A stretch of 64,000 bases of DNA from Prostheceraeus crozeri (lineage: Eukaryota > Platyhelminthes > Polycladida > Euryleptidae). The stretch lies in contig CAJQUW010003059.1 in assembly GCA_907163375.1 (NCBI GenBank), forward strand, positions 62,001-126,000. Direction: 5' to 3'. Of this stretch, positions 50,658 to 58,440 are shown one piece after another; positions within the stretch are counted from its first letter, which is position 1; each line of letters opens with the position of its first letter. A program made the translations under genes and the position numbers. The notes below the pieces were generated by a model. It was not told the DNA's origin, did not search any database, and saw only the letters and a list, made by a program, of their open reading frames with translations.

Positions 50658-50981
50658 ATGCAGTGGTACTTGATTGTAGCACAACTGGTTTTCGAGCTAT
50701 GTCTGCTCACTCTCGAAGTATATTCCTTCTGTACATGCGTCTATTATTTAGAAAAGGCTAGCAAATTCATATCTTCAAAAAGACTTGCTATAGACATCAG
50801 TAACGGTGAAACTATGTGTTGCGATGTATGTAAGCGAAAGGATGGAAATGAAAATCGCATCTTCAAGAGATGTAGGCATGCTTTTTGTCAACGCTGTTTC
50901 ATACGTAATTGCATTCAACTTTGCCAATGTAACCACTGTGATATTGCTCATTTCGAGTGTCACTTATGTCGCAATAGTTAG
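50658..50981 (+). CDS. Membrane-anchored RING protein
   Basis: 107 aa from ATG 50658 (in frame with a TTG at 50652), three bases after the previous stop. A hydrophobic N-terminal segment (residues 4-30) could span a membrane. It is followed by a RING: C55-x2-C58-x13-C72-x-H74-x2-C77-x2-C80-x10-C91-x2-C94. Small membrane RING proteins of viruses act as E3 ubiquitin ligases against host factors, which is a possible role here. The mini-RING upstream has the same spacing for its first six ligands and may be a relative. Confidence 0.65.
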   Translation: MQWYLIVAQLVFELCLLTLEVYSFCTCVYYLEKASKFISSKRLAIDISNGETMCCDVCKRKDGNENRIFKRCRHAFCQRCFIRNCIQLCQCNHCDIAHFECHLCRNS

Positions 50982-51032
50982 TACCTATGCAAATGTGGTA
51001 AAGATAGGTTTTAGCAAAGACTAACACGGAAA

Positions 51033-51389
51033 ATGGCGAAACGTAAAATGACGAAACGTAAAAGTCAAAAGTTTTCTTCAGCCATTCAAGCTCTCCGACG
51101 AATGAAAGCAAATCAGCGATACAATGCTATACGACATGCTAACGATAAATTCATTTGTGAAATTATTTCTCATGTGAGGAAGTTGAGGACGAAGAAATTA
51201 GCGCCAAAACAACGAAAGTTACTTAAGCGATATGCTACGAAATTGCGTTTCATCTCCAATCCTAAAGTCGCCCTTCAAAGAAAGAGGAAAACTCTAACAC
51301 AAAAGGGCGGTTTCCTTTCAGCAATACTTCCAATGATAGCTCCTGCCGTGGGCAACCTATTGGGTAATATCTTTGGCTCTAAGCGTTAA
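51033..51389 (+). CDS. Small basic protein with hydrophobic C-terminus
   Basis: 118 aa. Lys/Arg-rich for about 85 residues (start MAKRKMTKRKS), then QKGGFLSAILPMIAPAVGNL, a Gly-bounded hydrophobic/amphipathic end. A protein of this shape, with a QKGGFL-type motif, is common in Polintons upstream of the ATPase. It may condense DNA and disturb membranes, but that is inference. Polinton A has no visible counterpart in its first 800 bases. Confidence 0.7.
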   Translation: MAKRKMTKRKSQKFSSAIQALRRMKANQRYNAIRHANDKFICEIISHVRKLRTKKLAPKQRKLLKRYATKLRFISNPKVALQRKRKTLTQKGGFLSAILPMIAPAVGNLLGNIFGSKR

Positions 51390-51420
51390 TTATGCAAATG
51401 TTGAATCTCAAAGTAATAAA

Positions 51421-52038
51421 ATGGATTTCAGACTTCAATGTGATAAAGTTCTGACTGTATCAGGTCCATCTCATGCAGGTAAAACTGTTTTCACGCTGAA
51501 TTTATTGGATAAAAGAAGGGAGTTGTTTAAGGAACCTATCAATCGAGTGATTTGGTGTTATGGTATTTATCAACCGTCGCTGTTTCAGGAATTGCAAAGT
51601 CGCAACTTTATTCGACATGAAGGAATTATTCCAGTGGATAAACTTCAGTCTAATGATGTTGTTGTATTGGATGATTTATTAAAAGAAAGTAAGAATTCAA
51701 AAGATGTTACAGATATGTTCACTCGCGCAGCACACCATAAAGGGTGCTTTATCATCTATATCACACAAAATTTGTTTCCTGATGGAAAAGAAGCTCGTAC
51801 ACGAAACCTGAATACACACTATTATGCTATTTTCAAGAATCCGCGAGATAAAAGTCAATTTGAAATTTTAGCGCGACAAGTTGCACCCAGAGGATCAAAA
51901 GCCTTAATTGAAATTTTTCAAGCAGCTACTGAAAAACCATACGGTTACTTATTCATTGACTTTACGCAAGAGTGTCCGGAAGAATTTAGATTTCGAAGTG
52001 ATATTTTGAAAACTCCCATGATTATCTACAAACTATGA
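51421..52038 (+). CDS. Polinton B packaging ATPase (A32/FtsK-HerA type)
   Basis: 205 aa from ATG 51421, chosen by alignment with copy A (the frame extends upstream to 51373 inside the previous gene). The intact P-loop GPSHAGKT is at 15-22, Walker B VVVLDDLL at 80-87, and TQNLFPDGKEARTRNLNTHY downstream. It should package element DNA into capsids. The stop overlaps the next ATG (ATGA), a sign of translational coupling or a shared transcript. Confidence 0.95.
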   Translation: MDFRLQCDKVLTVSGPSHAGKTVFTLNLLDKRRELFKEPINRVIWCYGIYQPSLFQELQSRNFIRHEGIIPVDKLQSNDVVVLDDLLKESKNSKDVTDMFTRAAHHKGCFIIYITQNLFPDGKEARTRNLNTHYYAIFKNPRDKSQFEILARQVAPRGSKALIEIFQAATEKPYGYLFIDFTQECPEEFRFRSDILKTPMIIYKL

Positions 52039-52727
52039 GTTCTTATTCTCGCATGATTGTTATTCCTCAGGATGAATATGTACAATTGACTGCCATGCAG
52101 CAAGTAAAGCAACCTCTTGCAAATCAAATGTATAGGAAAGAAATAGATTATCAGCAAAATGTTCACATCAAAGATCCACATCGTGCTGTATTATTACAAT
52201 CGGAAACTGTTGAGCAATTGAAAAACTTGAAGAATAAGATGCGTGACTCTGTATCGACTGCTACACCTTTAGCATCTCGCGCACATGCCATATCTCTTTT
52301 CAACAGTATTGAGCCCCATCTCAATGTAAATGATAGAGGAGAAATCATTACAGATGAAAATAAAGTGATTGATGCTTCACGTTATGAAGACTTGATTCAG
52401 TATGCGACACGTAGAAAGCGCCGTCAGGGCTATGTTCCACCTGGTTGGTCATACTTTCTTAAACTATTGAAAAAGCATAATGTGCCAAAATTTGCTTTAA
52501 ATAATGAGACATTGAAAGAACTTGATTCAACAGTGGCTACTACTCCAATGCCTCAGGCGATGAAAATGCCAACAAATTGGTTTAAGACGTCACCTGCTAC
52601 ATCCCCTCCCACACTCACTAAGCAAACAAGAGGAAGAACTCGACGTAGATCTACATCGCCACTAAAACTGGTAAAAGGAAAACGTAAAACAGCTCCTCCT
52701 AGGAAATACATGTTCTCAGACTATTAA
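52035..52727 (+). CDS. Conserved Polinton protein between ATPase and integrase (copy B)
   Basis: 230 aa. It shares with 1461-2111 the start MIVIPQDEYVQLTAM, an N-DRGEI segment, an LIQYATRRKR block and PPGWSYFLKLLKKHNVP. The C-terminus is Pro/Thr-rich and then basic. Function unknown; constant position suggests virion assembly or a partner of the ATPase. Confidence 0.8.
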   Translation: MSSYSRMIVIPQDEYVQLTAMQQVKQPLANQMYRKEIDYQQNVHIKDPHRAVLLQSETVEQLKNLKNKMRDSVSTATPLASRAHAISLFNSIEPHLNVNDRGEIITDENKVIDASRYEDLIQYATRRKRRQGYVPPGWSYFLKLLKKHNVPKFALNNETLKELDSTVATTPMPQAMKMPTNWFKTSPATSPPTLTKQTRGRTRRRSTSPLKLVKGKRKTAPPRKYMFSDY

Positions 52728-52728
52728 T

Positions 52729-52944
52729 ATGAAGCAGATGTGTTGCTTGCCATGTAATGAGCCGCCAGAGGTGAATGTCGTTGTCACTTGCACTTGCTGC
52801 GCCAGCTCTCATAATGAAACCCCTAAGCAATGTGAACACGATCGCAAAACCGCTAAAGCTAAATGCTGCAGTTGTTGTAAATGTAGAAAGGCAAGAAAAC
52901 AAAAAGATGAGAAGGAGGAAAAAGAGTCAGCCGTCATCGACTGA
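52729..52944 (+). CDS. Small Cys-rich ORF overlapping the integrase 5' end (copy B)
   Basis: 71 aa, ATG one base after the preceding stop. About 14 cysteines, several in CC and CxxC arrangements (CCSCCKC), then a charged tail. It overlaps the integrase ATG by 38 bases in the same relative frame as in Polinton A. A small zinc-cluster protein, or a frameshift-joined N-terminus of the integrase, are the two readings. Confidence 0.55.
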   Translation: MKQMCCLPCNEPPEVNVVVTCTCCASSHNETPKQCEHDRKTAKAKCCSCCKCRKARKQKDEKEEKESAVID

Positions 52945-53995
52945 ACGTTTGAAGTCAATCTATTATGATGTAAAACATCCGGCAGGATTTGCATCTATCA
53001 AGAAATTATCAAAAGCGAGTGGTCTTCCATTATCACAAGTGAAACGATGGTTAAAGGGTCAGGCTACCTATACACTCCACAAACAAGCGAAAAAGAAGTA
53101 CCGCACCCGCCATTATATTGCTCATGACATCGATGAACAGTGGCAAGCAGATTTGTGTGATGTTGCCTCCATTTCAAAACATAACTCGGGCAATAATTTT
53201 ATTTTAACCGTCATTGATATTTTCTCGCGTTATGCGTGGGCTCAACCTTTAAAAACTAAAGAAGGGAAAGGAGTAGCAAAAGCATTCCAAACAATTTTTC
53301 GAGAAGGTCGCATTCCAAAAAGAATTCAGAGTGATCAAGGAAAAGAGTTTGAAAATCAGCATGTGACAAGATTATTTGAGAGGCATGACATTGAGTTGTT
53401 TAGTGTAAAGAGCGCTTATAAAGCTGCACTCGTTGAACGTTTTAATCGCACATTAAAAAATCGCTTGTGGCGACATTTTACTGCCAACTTGACACAAAAT
53501 TGGACAAAGGTTCTACAAGATACACTCCATGCCTACAATCACTCTATCCATCGTTCTATTGGACTCAGACCAGTAGATGTAAATGCTGACAATGTAGATA
53601 AAGTGCGCGAATCATTCCAACGTAAACGCACTCATGTGAAAAGTGATGTGAAAATTGGCGATAAAGTTCGTATCTCAAAAGTGAAAAGTGTTTTTGCTAA
53701 AGGGTACCTCCCGAATTGGACAGAGGAGGTATTTACAGTATCAAGGATTAATCAAAAAGACTCTCCGACCACCTACAAGTTGAAAGATTACGATAATGAA
53801 GAAATTGAGGGTAGCTTTTACCGCGATGAGATTGAGGTAGTCACTGAAAGTGAAACATATTTGGTAGAGAAAATCATTCGATGTAAAAAACGGCAAGGTG
53901 AAGAATGGTGTCTTGTTAAATGGACTGGTTATCCTTCAAGTATGAACTCTTGGATGCGTCGTGCCGACATCTTTCATCTAAGTGATCGACAGTGA
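52907..53995 (+). CDS. Polinton B integrase (RVE core plus chromodomain)
   Basis: 362 aa from ATG 52907 (MRRRKKS). Helical N-region at about 25-65, catalytic D82, D143 and E177 (33 residues between the last two), an SH3-like GDKVRISK at about 251-258, and a chromodomain at 317-357 (YLVEKI, LVKWTGYPSSMNSW). The intact frame suggests it could be the enzyme that mobilised the palindromic derivative, which shares its ends. The frame is open upstream to 52775, but that region is already used by the Cys-rich ORF. Confidence 0.96.
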   Translation: MRRRKKSQPSSTERLKSIYYDVKHPAGFASIKKLSKASGLPLSQVKRWLKGQATYTLHKQAKKKYRTRHYIAHDIDEQWQADLCDVASISKHNSGNNFILTVIDIFSRYAWAQPLKTKEGKGVAKAFQTIFREGRIPKRIQSDQGKEFENQHVTRLFERHDIELFSVKSAYKAALVERFNRTLKNRLWRHFTANLTQNWTKVLQDTLHAYNHSIHRSIGLRPVDVNADNVDKVRESFQRKRTHVKSDVKIGDKVRISKVKSVFAKGYLPNWTEEVFTVSRINQKDSPTTYKLKDYDNEEIEGSFYRDEIEVVTESETYLVEKIIRCKKRQGEEWCLVKWTGYPSSMNSWMRRADIFHLSDRQ

Positions 53996-54036
53996 TTCAT
54001 GCAAAGTTGTAACTAACAATGTTTAGGGTTTGAGCT

Positions 54037-54504
54037 ATGAATCCAACTGCCTCATTTTATTCACGACCCTCCTATGTAAGTGGCGGAGGACAAATTTACA
54101 TCGGTGCTCGCCGCCAACGTGGAGGTAGCATACTTGGTGCACTGAAATCTGTTGTAGCACCTCTCATATCCAATGTCGGTAGATCTTTAAAACGAAATGT
54201 TTTAAGTAATGCCGTTGGCTTTGCTGGTGATGTTGCTAGTGATCTTTCCAGAGGTAGAAGTTTTAAGAGCAGTTTGTTGAATCGTGGGAAGGAACGCGGT
54301 TTAAAAACATTGAAGCAGACCATTGCTGGTGTTACTCAAGGAAAGAAATCACCTAAACGAATGAAAAAGGAAGGAGGAAACATCGCGGAGCTGGTAAGGT
54401 GCGATCTTCAGTCAAAAGGCATTCACGCAAACGTCGCAGAGGCTCTAATCATTCATCAGGCGCTAAACGACGACGCTGCTATAACTTCTAATCATGGAGT
54501 GTAA
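54037..54504 (+). CDS. Small basic virion-associated protein (GRRQ-GG family), frameshifted tail
   Basis: 155 aa. The N-terminus FYSRPSYVSGGG, then GARRQRGGSILG, and the amphipathic middle match 5022-5504. From about residue 112 the frame becomes nondescript, while the +1 frame from about 54380 to the stop at 54489-54491 is dense in Arg/Lys, as the family tail should be, and ends just before the capsid ATG. A one-base indel in the purine run AAAAAGGAAGGAGGAAA (54363-54380) would explain this; recoding there is possible but less likely. Confidence 0.7.
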   Translation: MNPTASFYSRPSYVSGGGQIYIGARRQRGGSILGALKSVVAPLISNVGRSLKRNVLSNAVGFAGDVASDLSRGRSFKSSLLNRGKERGLKTLKQTIAGVTQGKKSPKRMKKEGGNIAELVRCDLQSKGIHANVAEALIIHQALNDDAAITSNHGV

Positions 54505-55771
54505 AACTTCCGGTTTTTGTTTATTCGATCAACAAGCCATACAGACAGATATTCTTAGTTCAAGTATTGTAGATTATCATCCTCGAACAGCTGAGAATGC
54601 TGGCCCCATTGAATTTGTTATTCCTGGTGGTAGTGATGACTACATAGATTTGAGTTATGCGATGCTTGATTTGAGGTTTAGAATTCAGCAAGCAGATGGA
54701 ACTGCTATTGACGATACACATAAAGTTGGACTGAACAATTTACCATTGACTACATTACTTCGCGATGTTTCTCTAACGATTGGAGAGCAGCAGGTGGAAG
54801 GTGGTCAAAGCGATTATCCCTATAAATCATATTTCAATCATGTATCACAGTTTCATCCAGCAGCACAAAAAAGTCATATGGAAGCCATGGGATGGTATAG
54901 AGATGAAGCAGGAAAATTTGATGTTGAAACAAACAGTGGCTTTGTAAAGCGATCTGCTATGATTAAAGATAGTAAAGTATGTCAGCTATATGGTCCGCTG
55001 AATTTAGACTTCTTTAGACAGTCAAAGTTTTTACTCTGTAATACCAGCATGCGACTCAAGCTGACATTGAATAAGCCTGAATTTGCGCTGAATGCATTTG
55101 CTAAAGTTGACAATTTTAGAATTCATGTGGAAGATATTGCACTTTACATTCGTCGAGTAGTACCGAATCCAAGTGTCATTAGAGGGCATGCTGAAGGCCT
55201 TAACCGCCAAAATGCCATTTACCCCGTTCAGCATACAAAGCTTCTCACCTTTACAATTCCGAAAGATCAAAAGAGTTTCATGAAAGTTGGCCTCTTTCCA
55301 TCGGAAGCACCGAAGCTCCTCATGGTGGCAATGGTTGAAAATGATGCATTTAATGGTAATATAAAGAAGAATCCTTTCAATTTTAAACACAATCAGTTAA
55401 GTGAAATTGCTTTACGTGTAAATGGTGTGAGTCATCCTGGTCCACCCTACAAACCAGATTTTGCTTCGGATCAATTTATGCGCAGTTATGTTGATTTTAT
55501 GGATGTCTTTGGCTTTTACAATACGGATGACACCAACGGACTTACTATGAAAGAGTTTAAGAGTGGATATACTATTTATGCATTTGATTTGACTGCTGAC
55601 AGCGATATTAGTGCACCCTATCGTCAAGCGAACGTGCCTCATAATATTCGTTTGGATTTGACGTTCAAAAGAACACTACCTGAGACGATCAATGTATTAA
55701 TTTATGCAGTCTTCGATTCAAATATTGAAATTACAAAGTATCGTGACGTGATTCTTCAGTATAATCGTTAA
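54494..55771 (+). CDS. Polinton B major capsid protein (double jelly-roll)
   Basis: 425 aa. It aligns throughout with 5515-6798: an N-terminal QTDILSSSIVD, PIEFVIPGGSDDYIDL, LNLDFFRQSKFLL, GHAEGLNRQNAIYPVQH and a C-terminal FDSNIEITKYRDVILQY. Undamaged. Its stop TAA overlaps the protease ATG (TAATGA). Forms the hexameric shell units by family analogy. Confidence 0.94.
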   Translation: MECKTSGFCLFDQQAIQTDILSSSIVDYHPRTAENAGPIEFVIPGGSDDYIDLSYAMLDLRFRIQQADGTAIDDTHKVGLNNLPLTTLLRDVSLTIGEQQVEGGQSDYPYKSYFNHVSQFHPAAQKSHMEAMGWYRDEAGKFDVETNSGFVKRSAMIKDSKVCQLYGPLNLDFFRQSKFLLCNTSMRLKLTLNKPEFALNAFAKVDNFRIHVEDIALYIRRVVPNPSVIRGHAEGLNRQNAIYPVQHTKLLTFTIPKDQKSFMKVGLFPSEAPKLLMVAMVENDAFNGNIKKNPFNFKHNQLSEIALRVNGVSHPGPPYKPDFASDQFMRSYVDFMDVFGFYNTDDTNGLTMKEFKSGYTIYAFDLTADSDISAPYRQANVPHNIRLDLTFKRTLPETINVLIYAVFDSNIEITKYRDVILQYNR

Positions 55772-56232
55772 TGAGTTGGTTGACTGCTGACGATATTAAG
55801 ACTAAAGTGCAGCGTAATGCAGACGAAGCGACGTTGAAAGCTTTCGATAATGTCTATTCACTCGATACCTTACCACCTGCAGTAAATCACTATCCCATCT
55901 TTATTGTGCTAAACACTCATTCAAAGAATTTAGGCGGTGAGCATTGGAAAGCGATCTTTATTGGAGAAGACCGACGTGGTGAACTATTTGACTCTCTTGC
56001 TCAACCTCCAAATATACCAACACAGCAGTGGTTGAGAAAACATACGCGTCAATATCAGCGAAATGAACGCATACTACAACATCCACTTTCATCAACGTGT
56101 GGTGCTTTTGTACTGTACTTCATCTTAAGACGTTTACATGTATCTCGATTTGCATCTGTTATTCAAAACTTTTCATGTAATCCATCCTCTAATGAAAAAA
56201 TGATTTGTAAGTTCTATCATGATTTGAAATAA
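55771..56232 (+). CDS. Adenain-like cysteine protease (Polinton B)
   Basis: 153 aa. The catalytic set is complete: H58 (GGEHW), D74 (LFDSLAQPP), Q103 and C110 (QHPLSSTCGAF). Family C5/Ulp1-type fold; it should cleave capsid and core proteins during maturation. Starts inside the capsid stop codon. An AATAAA follows the stop (TGAAATAAAAAC) and meets the end of the oppositely transcribed TBP-like gene. Confidence 0.93.
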   Translation: MSWLTADDIKTKVQRNADEATLKAFDNVYSLDTLPPAVNHYPIFIVLNTHSKNLGGEHWKAIFIGEDRRGELFDSLAQPPNIPTQQWLRKHTRQYQRNERILQHPLSSTCGAFVLYFILRRLHVSRFASVIQNFSCNPSSNEKMICKFYHDLK

Positions 56233-56289
56233 AAACATCATGTTGGAAAAATTGTTTTTTATTTTACAATCCGCTGGGTACGTACATAC

Positions 56290-56805
56290 TCAATGAGATA
56301 GTCTACGATCATATTTGCTTTGTACATGAGATTCTAGTCCAGTAATGATCACTTTACTATTATGAAAGATTGCCACATGCACAGGTAACCAACAACTAAT
56401 GAGAGCTGCAGGAAAAAGTTCGGGTTCATAACACAAACTGTAACTGCTGGTACGAATCTTCAAAAATGATACACTTTCACTCAATTGAGTAGAGATCACC
56501 ATATTGTCCACAGTCAGATTCGACATCACACACCTCTCCCTCTTCCATATCCGACGTAGTAGTCTTTGTAGCTCTAAGCGCATTGACTGCGCCGATGAAT
56601 GAGAAAGGGCGCCGAGAATCTGTACAGTCCCATTTGGGAAGAGTTGAAGATTCCGTGAATTGTTCATCTTCACCACTAACATTTGAGGACGGCCCGGGTA
56701 ATACTTGCTGTTTGGAAGCTGTTGGTGTAATGTTGTGAGATCGATTTTGGTGTAGAGTCTGAAGCGACGGAGAATGTTGACGATGGTGTAGCGATGGCGC
56801 TTCAT
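56290..56805 (-). CDS. TBP-like protein, core only (Polinton B)
   Basis: 171 aa from ATG 56805; the frame is open to 56949. It is almost exactly one TBP core. Repeat 1 has KIDLTTL, KYYPGRPQML and LQLFPNGTVQILGA. The linker/second repeat opens LTVDNMVIS, then YEPELFPAALI (126-136) and VAIFHNSKVIITG (144-156). Phe at 56, 131 and 147 match three of the four DNA-kinking Phe of TBP; the fourth is replaced (GRPQ). The N-domain that is fused in Polinton A lies upstream here in a different frame (56477-57127). TATA-box recognition, perhaps of the element's own promoters, is the inferred role. Confidence 0.86.
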   Translation of the reverse strand: MKRHRYTIVNILRRFRLYTKIDLTTLHQQLPNSKYYPGRPQMLVVKMNNSRNLQLFPNGTVQILGALSHSSAQSMRLELQRLLRRIWKRERCVMSNLTVDNMVISTQLSESVSFLKIRTSSYSLCYEPELFPAALISCWLPVHVAIFHNSKVIITGLESHVQSKYDRRLSH

Positions 56806-57127
56806 GATGAAAGAATGAGTAAATTGAGCGATGTACCTTCCTTTTATACTTTTCCCAACTACCTTGATGAAATGTGAAGTTAGTATGAAGTTGGGAATGA
56901 TAGAGTTGAATTCGCCGATTGTTGACGCGCAGCCAGATGCGATTTCCAATACGTGAATGTCTTTTCATATAGAAGTATTTCAAGTCCTTCATGATATGAT
57001 GTAGAGATTGAAAATGACGATAAGATAAAGCAAACTCTCTTCTCACATTTCCAGTTGAATCTTTGAAATAGACGTTTCGATCATGATCCGTTTCAATACG
57101 TTGTAGGGAATCTAATTTCCAACTCAT
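56477..57127 (-). CDS. N-domain protein upstream of/overlapping the TBP-like ORF
   Basis: The first 115 or so residues from ATG 57127 (MSWKLDSLQRIETD) match the N-terminal domain of the Polinton A TBP-like protein and the separate 118-aa protein at 57506: W-LDSL, a LSYRHFQSLHHIM block, IGNRIWLRV, IQLYHS, FTFHQGSWEKYKRKVHRSI. The remaining 100 residues have no counterpart and overlap the TBP core in another frame, so they are probably a by-product of a frame break that separated N-domain and core. Alternatively a frameshift during translation could join them. The two-half pattern with a W near the end of each half loosely recalls PC4; unproven. Confidence 0.6.
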   Translation of the reverse strand: MSWKLDSLQRIETDHDRNVYFKDSTGNVRREFALSYRHFQSLHHIMKDLKYFYMKRHSRIGNRIWLRVNNRRIQLYHSQLHTNFTFHQGSWEKYKRKVHRSIYSFFHHEAPSLHHRQHSPSLQTLHQNRSHNITPTASKQQVLPGPSSNVSGEDEQFTESSTLPKWDCTDSRRPFSFIGAVNALRATKTTTSDMEEGEVCDVESDCGQYGDLYSIE

Positions 57128-57149
57128 GATGTGTGGTAGTCATGTCTGA

Positions 57150-57506
57150 TTAAGATTTGCATAGTAGGGCGATGAACTCACGACGAATAAATGTCATGAT
57201 GGAGCGATGTATGTATCTTCTATACTTCTCCCAATTGTATTTGCGAAATGAGAAACAGTTTGCGGAATGAGAATGGTAGATTTGAATTTCATTTCTGTAA
57301 TGTTGAAGCCAAACTTGATCACCCAAGGAGATGAATCTTAATGTTTCAAAATATTCCAAATCCCTCATGATATCATTGAGGTTGACAAATTGTCGCCATG
57401 TTAATGTAATTCCTCTTGATGTATGACCATGAGAATTTTTGAAATGTACGTTTCCATCACGATCAACTCTGATATATTGTAGAGAGTCCAAAATCCAAGT
57501 CTTCAT
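57150..57506 (-). CDS. Stand-alone N-domain protein
   Basis: 118 aa from ATG 57506. A tandem paralogue of the N-domain at 57127, sharing WILDSLQYIRVDRDGNV, the ITLTWRQFVNLNDIMRDLEYF block, SLGDQVWLQ and YNWEKYRRYIHRSI. It has no TBP part. Its existence shows the domain can work alone. It starts back to back with the penton-like gene at 57542, 35 bases away, so the interval 57507-57541 must hold both 5' ends. Confidence 0.65.
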   Translation of the reverse strand: MKTWILDSLQYIRVDRDGNVHFKNSHGHTSRGITLTWRQFVNLNDIMRDLEYFETLRFISLGDQVWLQHYRNEIQIYHSHSANCFSFRKYNWEKYRRYIHRSIMTFIRREFIALLCKS

Positions 57507-57541
57507 GATGTTATGCAAAGTTGCAGATTAGCAATATAAAA

Positions 57542-58402
57542 ATGTCGTTTTATCATATTTTGCTTAGCAATGCGGCTACAAAGAGATTTACTAGTAATCG
57601 AGCCGCACTCTTTTCTACTCCCATTGATCATGCACAACAGCTAAATGGAAATTGGGAAGTGGGTGTCACTCAACTTGTTTATAGCAACTGTGTCTATACT
57701 TTTGATCATGAGGTGATGACTATTAATATGAGGCGTACAGCTGCTTATCAATGTGAAAAGGGGTGCCGAGTATACATTCCACAGTGGCCAAAGAAAGATC
57801 TCTTATCATGTAAGAAGTTTATATATGATTTCTTGAATAAAGCGAGTAAACATATTGTCCAATTTACTCCGCACAATGATGATTATAATTATGTACATCA
57901 TGTAGTTGAGAAAGATTGGATTGTTGGTTTAAGTCCAAGTTTAAGAAATGATTTAGGTTACCTCGCTAGCGCCTTAACAAGCTATGATAATTTTAACGTT
58001 AATTACCACATAAGTGGTCATAAACAGTTAATATATCGAGAGGAAGCTTATTATGTAGATCTTATTCCAAGAAATGAGAAGACGTTGGTGAAGAAGATTG
58101 TGATTAAGCCAAGAAAGACAAACATGACTCCTGAAACATTATTGAAGAAATTTAATTATCTCCTTCGAGTTGATGGCAAACAAGTGGCAACATTGACTTA
58201 TATTAAATCATCTAATCATATTGCAATAAGCAAATTAAATGATGATGATCTAGTATTAGTTTGTTCAAAAGATTTTCATCAGTTCTTACGACATCGTTCT
58301 GCAGCTGTTCATGGAAAATCTGATATGCAACATTTACCATGTGAAAAAAGTCAAATCAATTTGATACAGAATGGACCGTATCTTTATACAGAAAGTGTGT
58401 AG
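57542..58402 (+). CDS. Penton/minor-capsid-like protein 1, N-terminal part
   Basis: 286 aa from ATG 57542. It opens FYHILLSNAATKRF and LNGNWEVGVTQLVYSN, the family hallmark. The LSPSLRNDLGY motif and a later LVCSKDFHQFL are the repeated LS-x-x-L elements. It stops at 58402, and homology continues in another frame from about 58402 to 58929, so the gene is split by a frameshift. Confidence 0.7.
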   Translation: MSFYHILLSNAATKRFTSNRAALFSTPIDHAQQLNGNWEVGVTQLVYSNCVYTFDHEVMTINMRRTAAYQCEKGCRVYIPQWPKKDLLSCKKFIYDFLNKASKHIVQFTPHNDDYNYVHHVVEKDWIVGLSPSLRNDLGYLASALTSYDNFNVNYHISGHKQLIYREEAYYVDLIPRNEKTLVKKIVIKPRKTNMTPETLLKKFNYLLRVDGKQVATLTYIKSSNHIAISKLNDDDLVLVCSKDFHQFLRHRSAAVHGKSDMQHLPCEKSQINLIQNGPYLYTESV

Positions 58403-58440
58403 AGCCTTTAGGTGGTATCTTACATGAAACAAGAGTGTTG

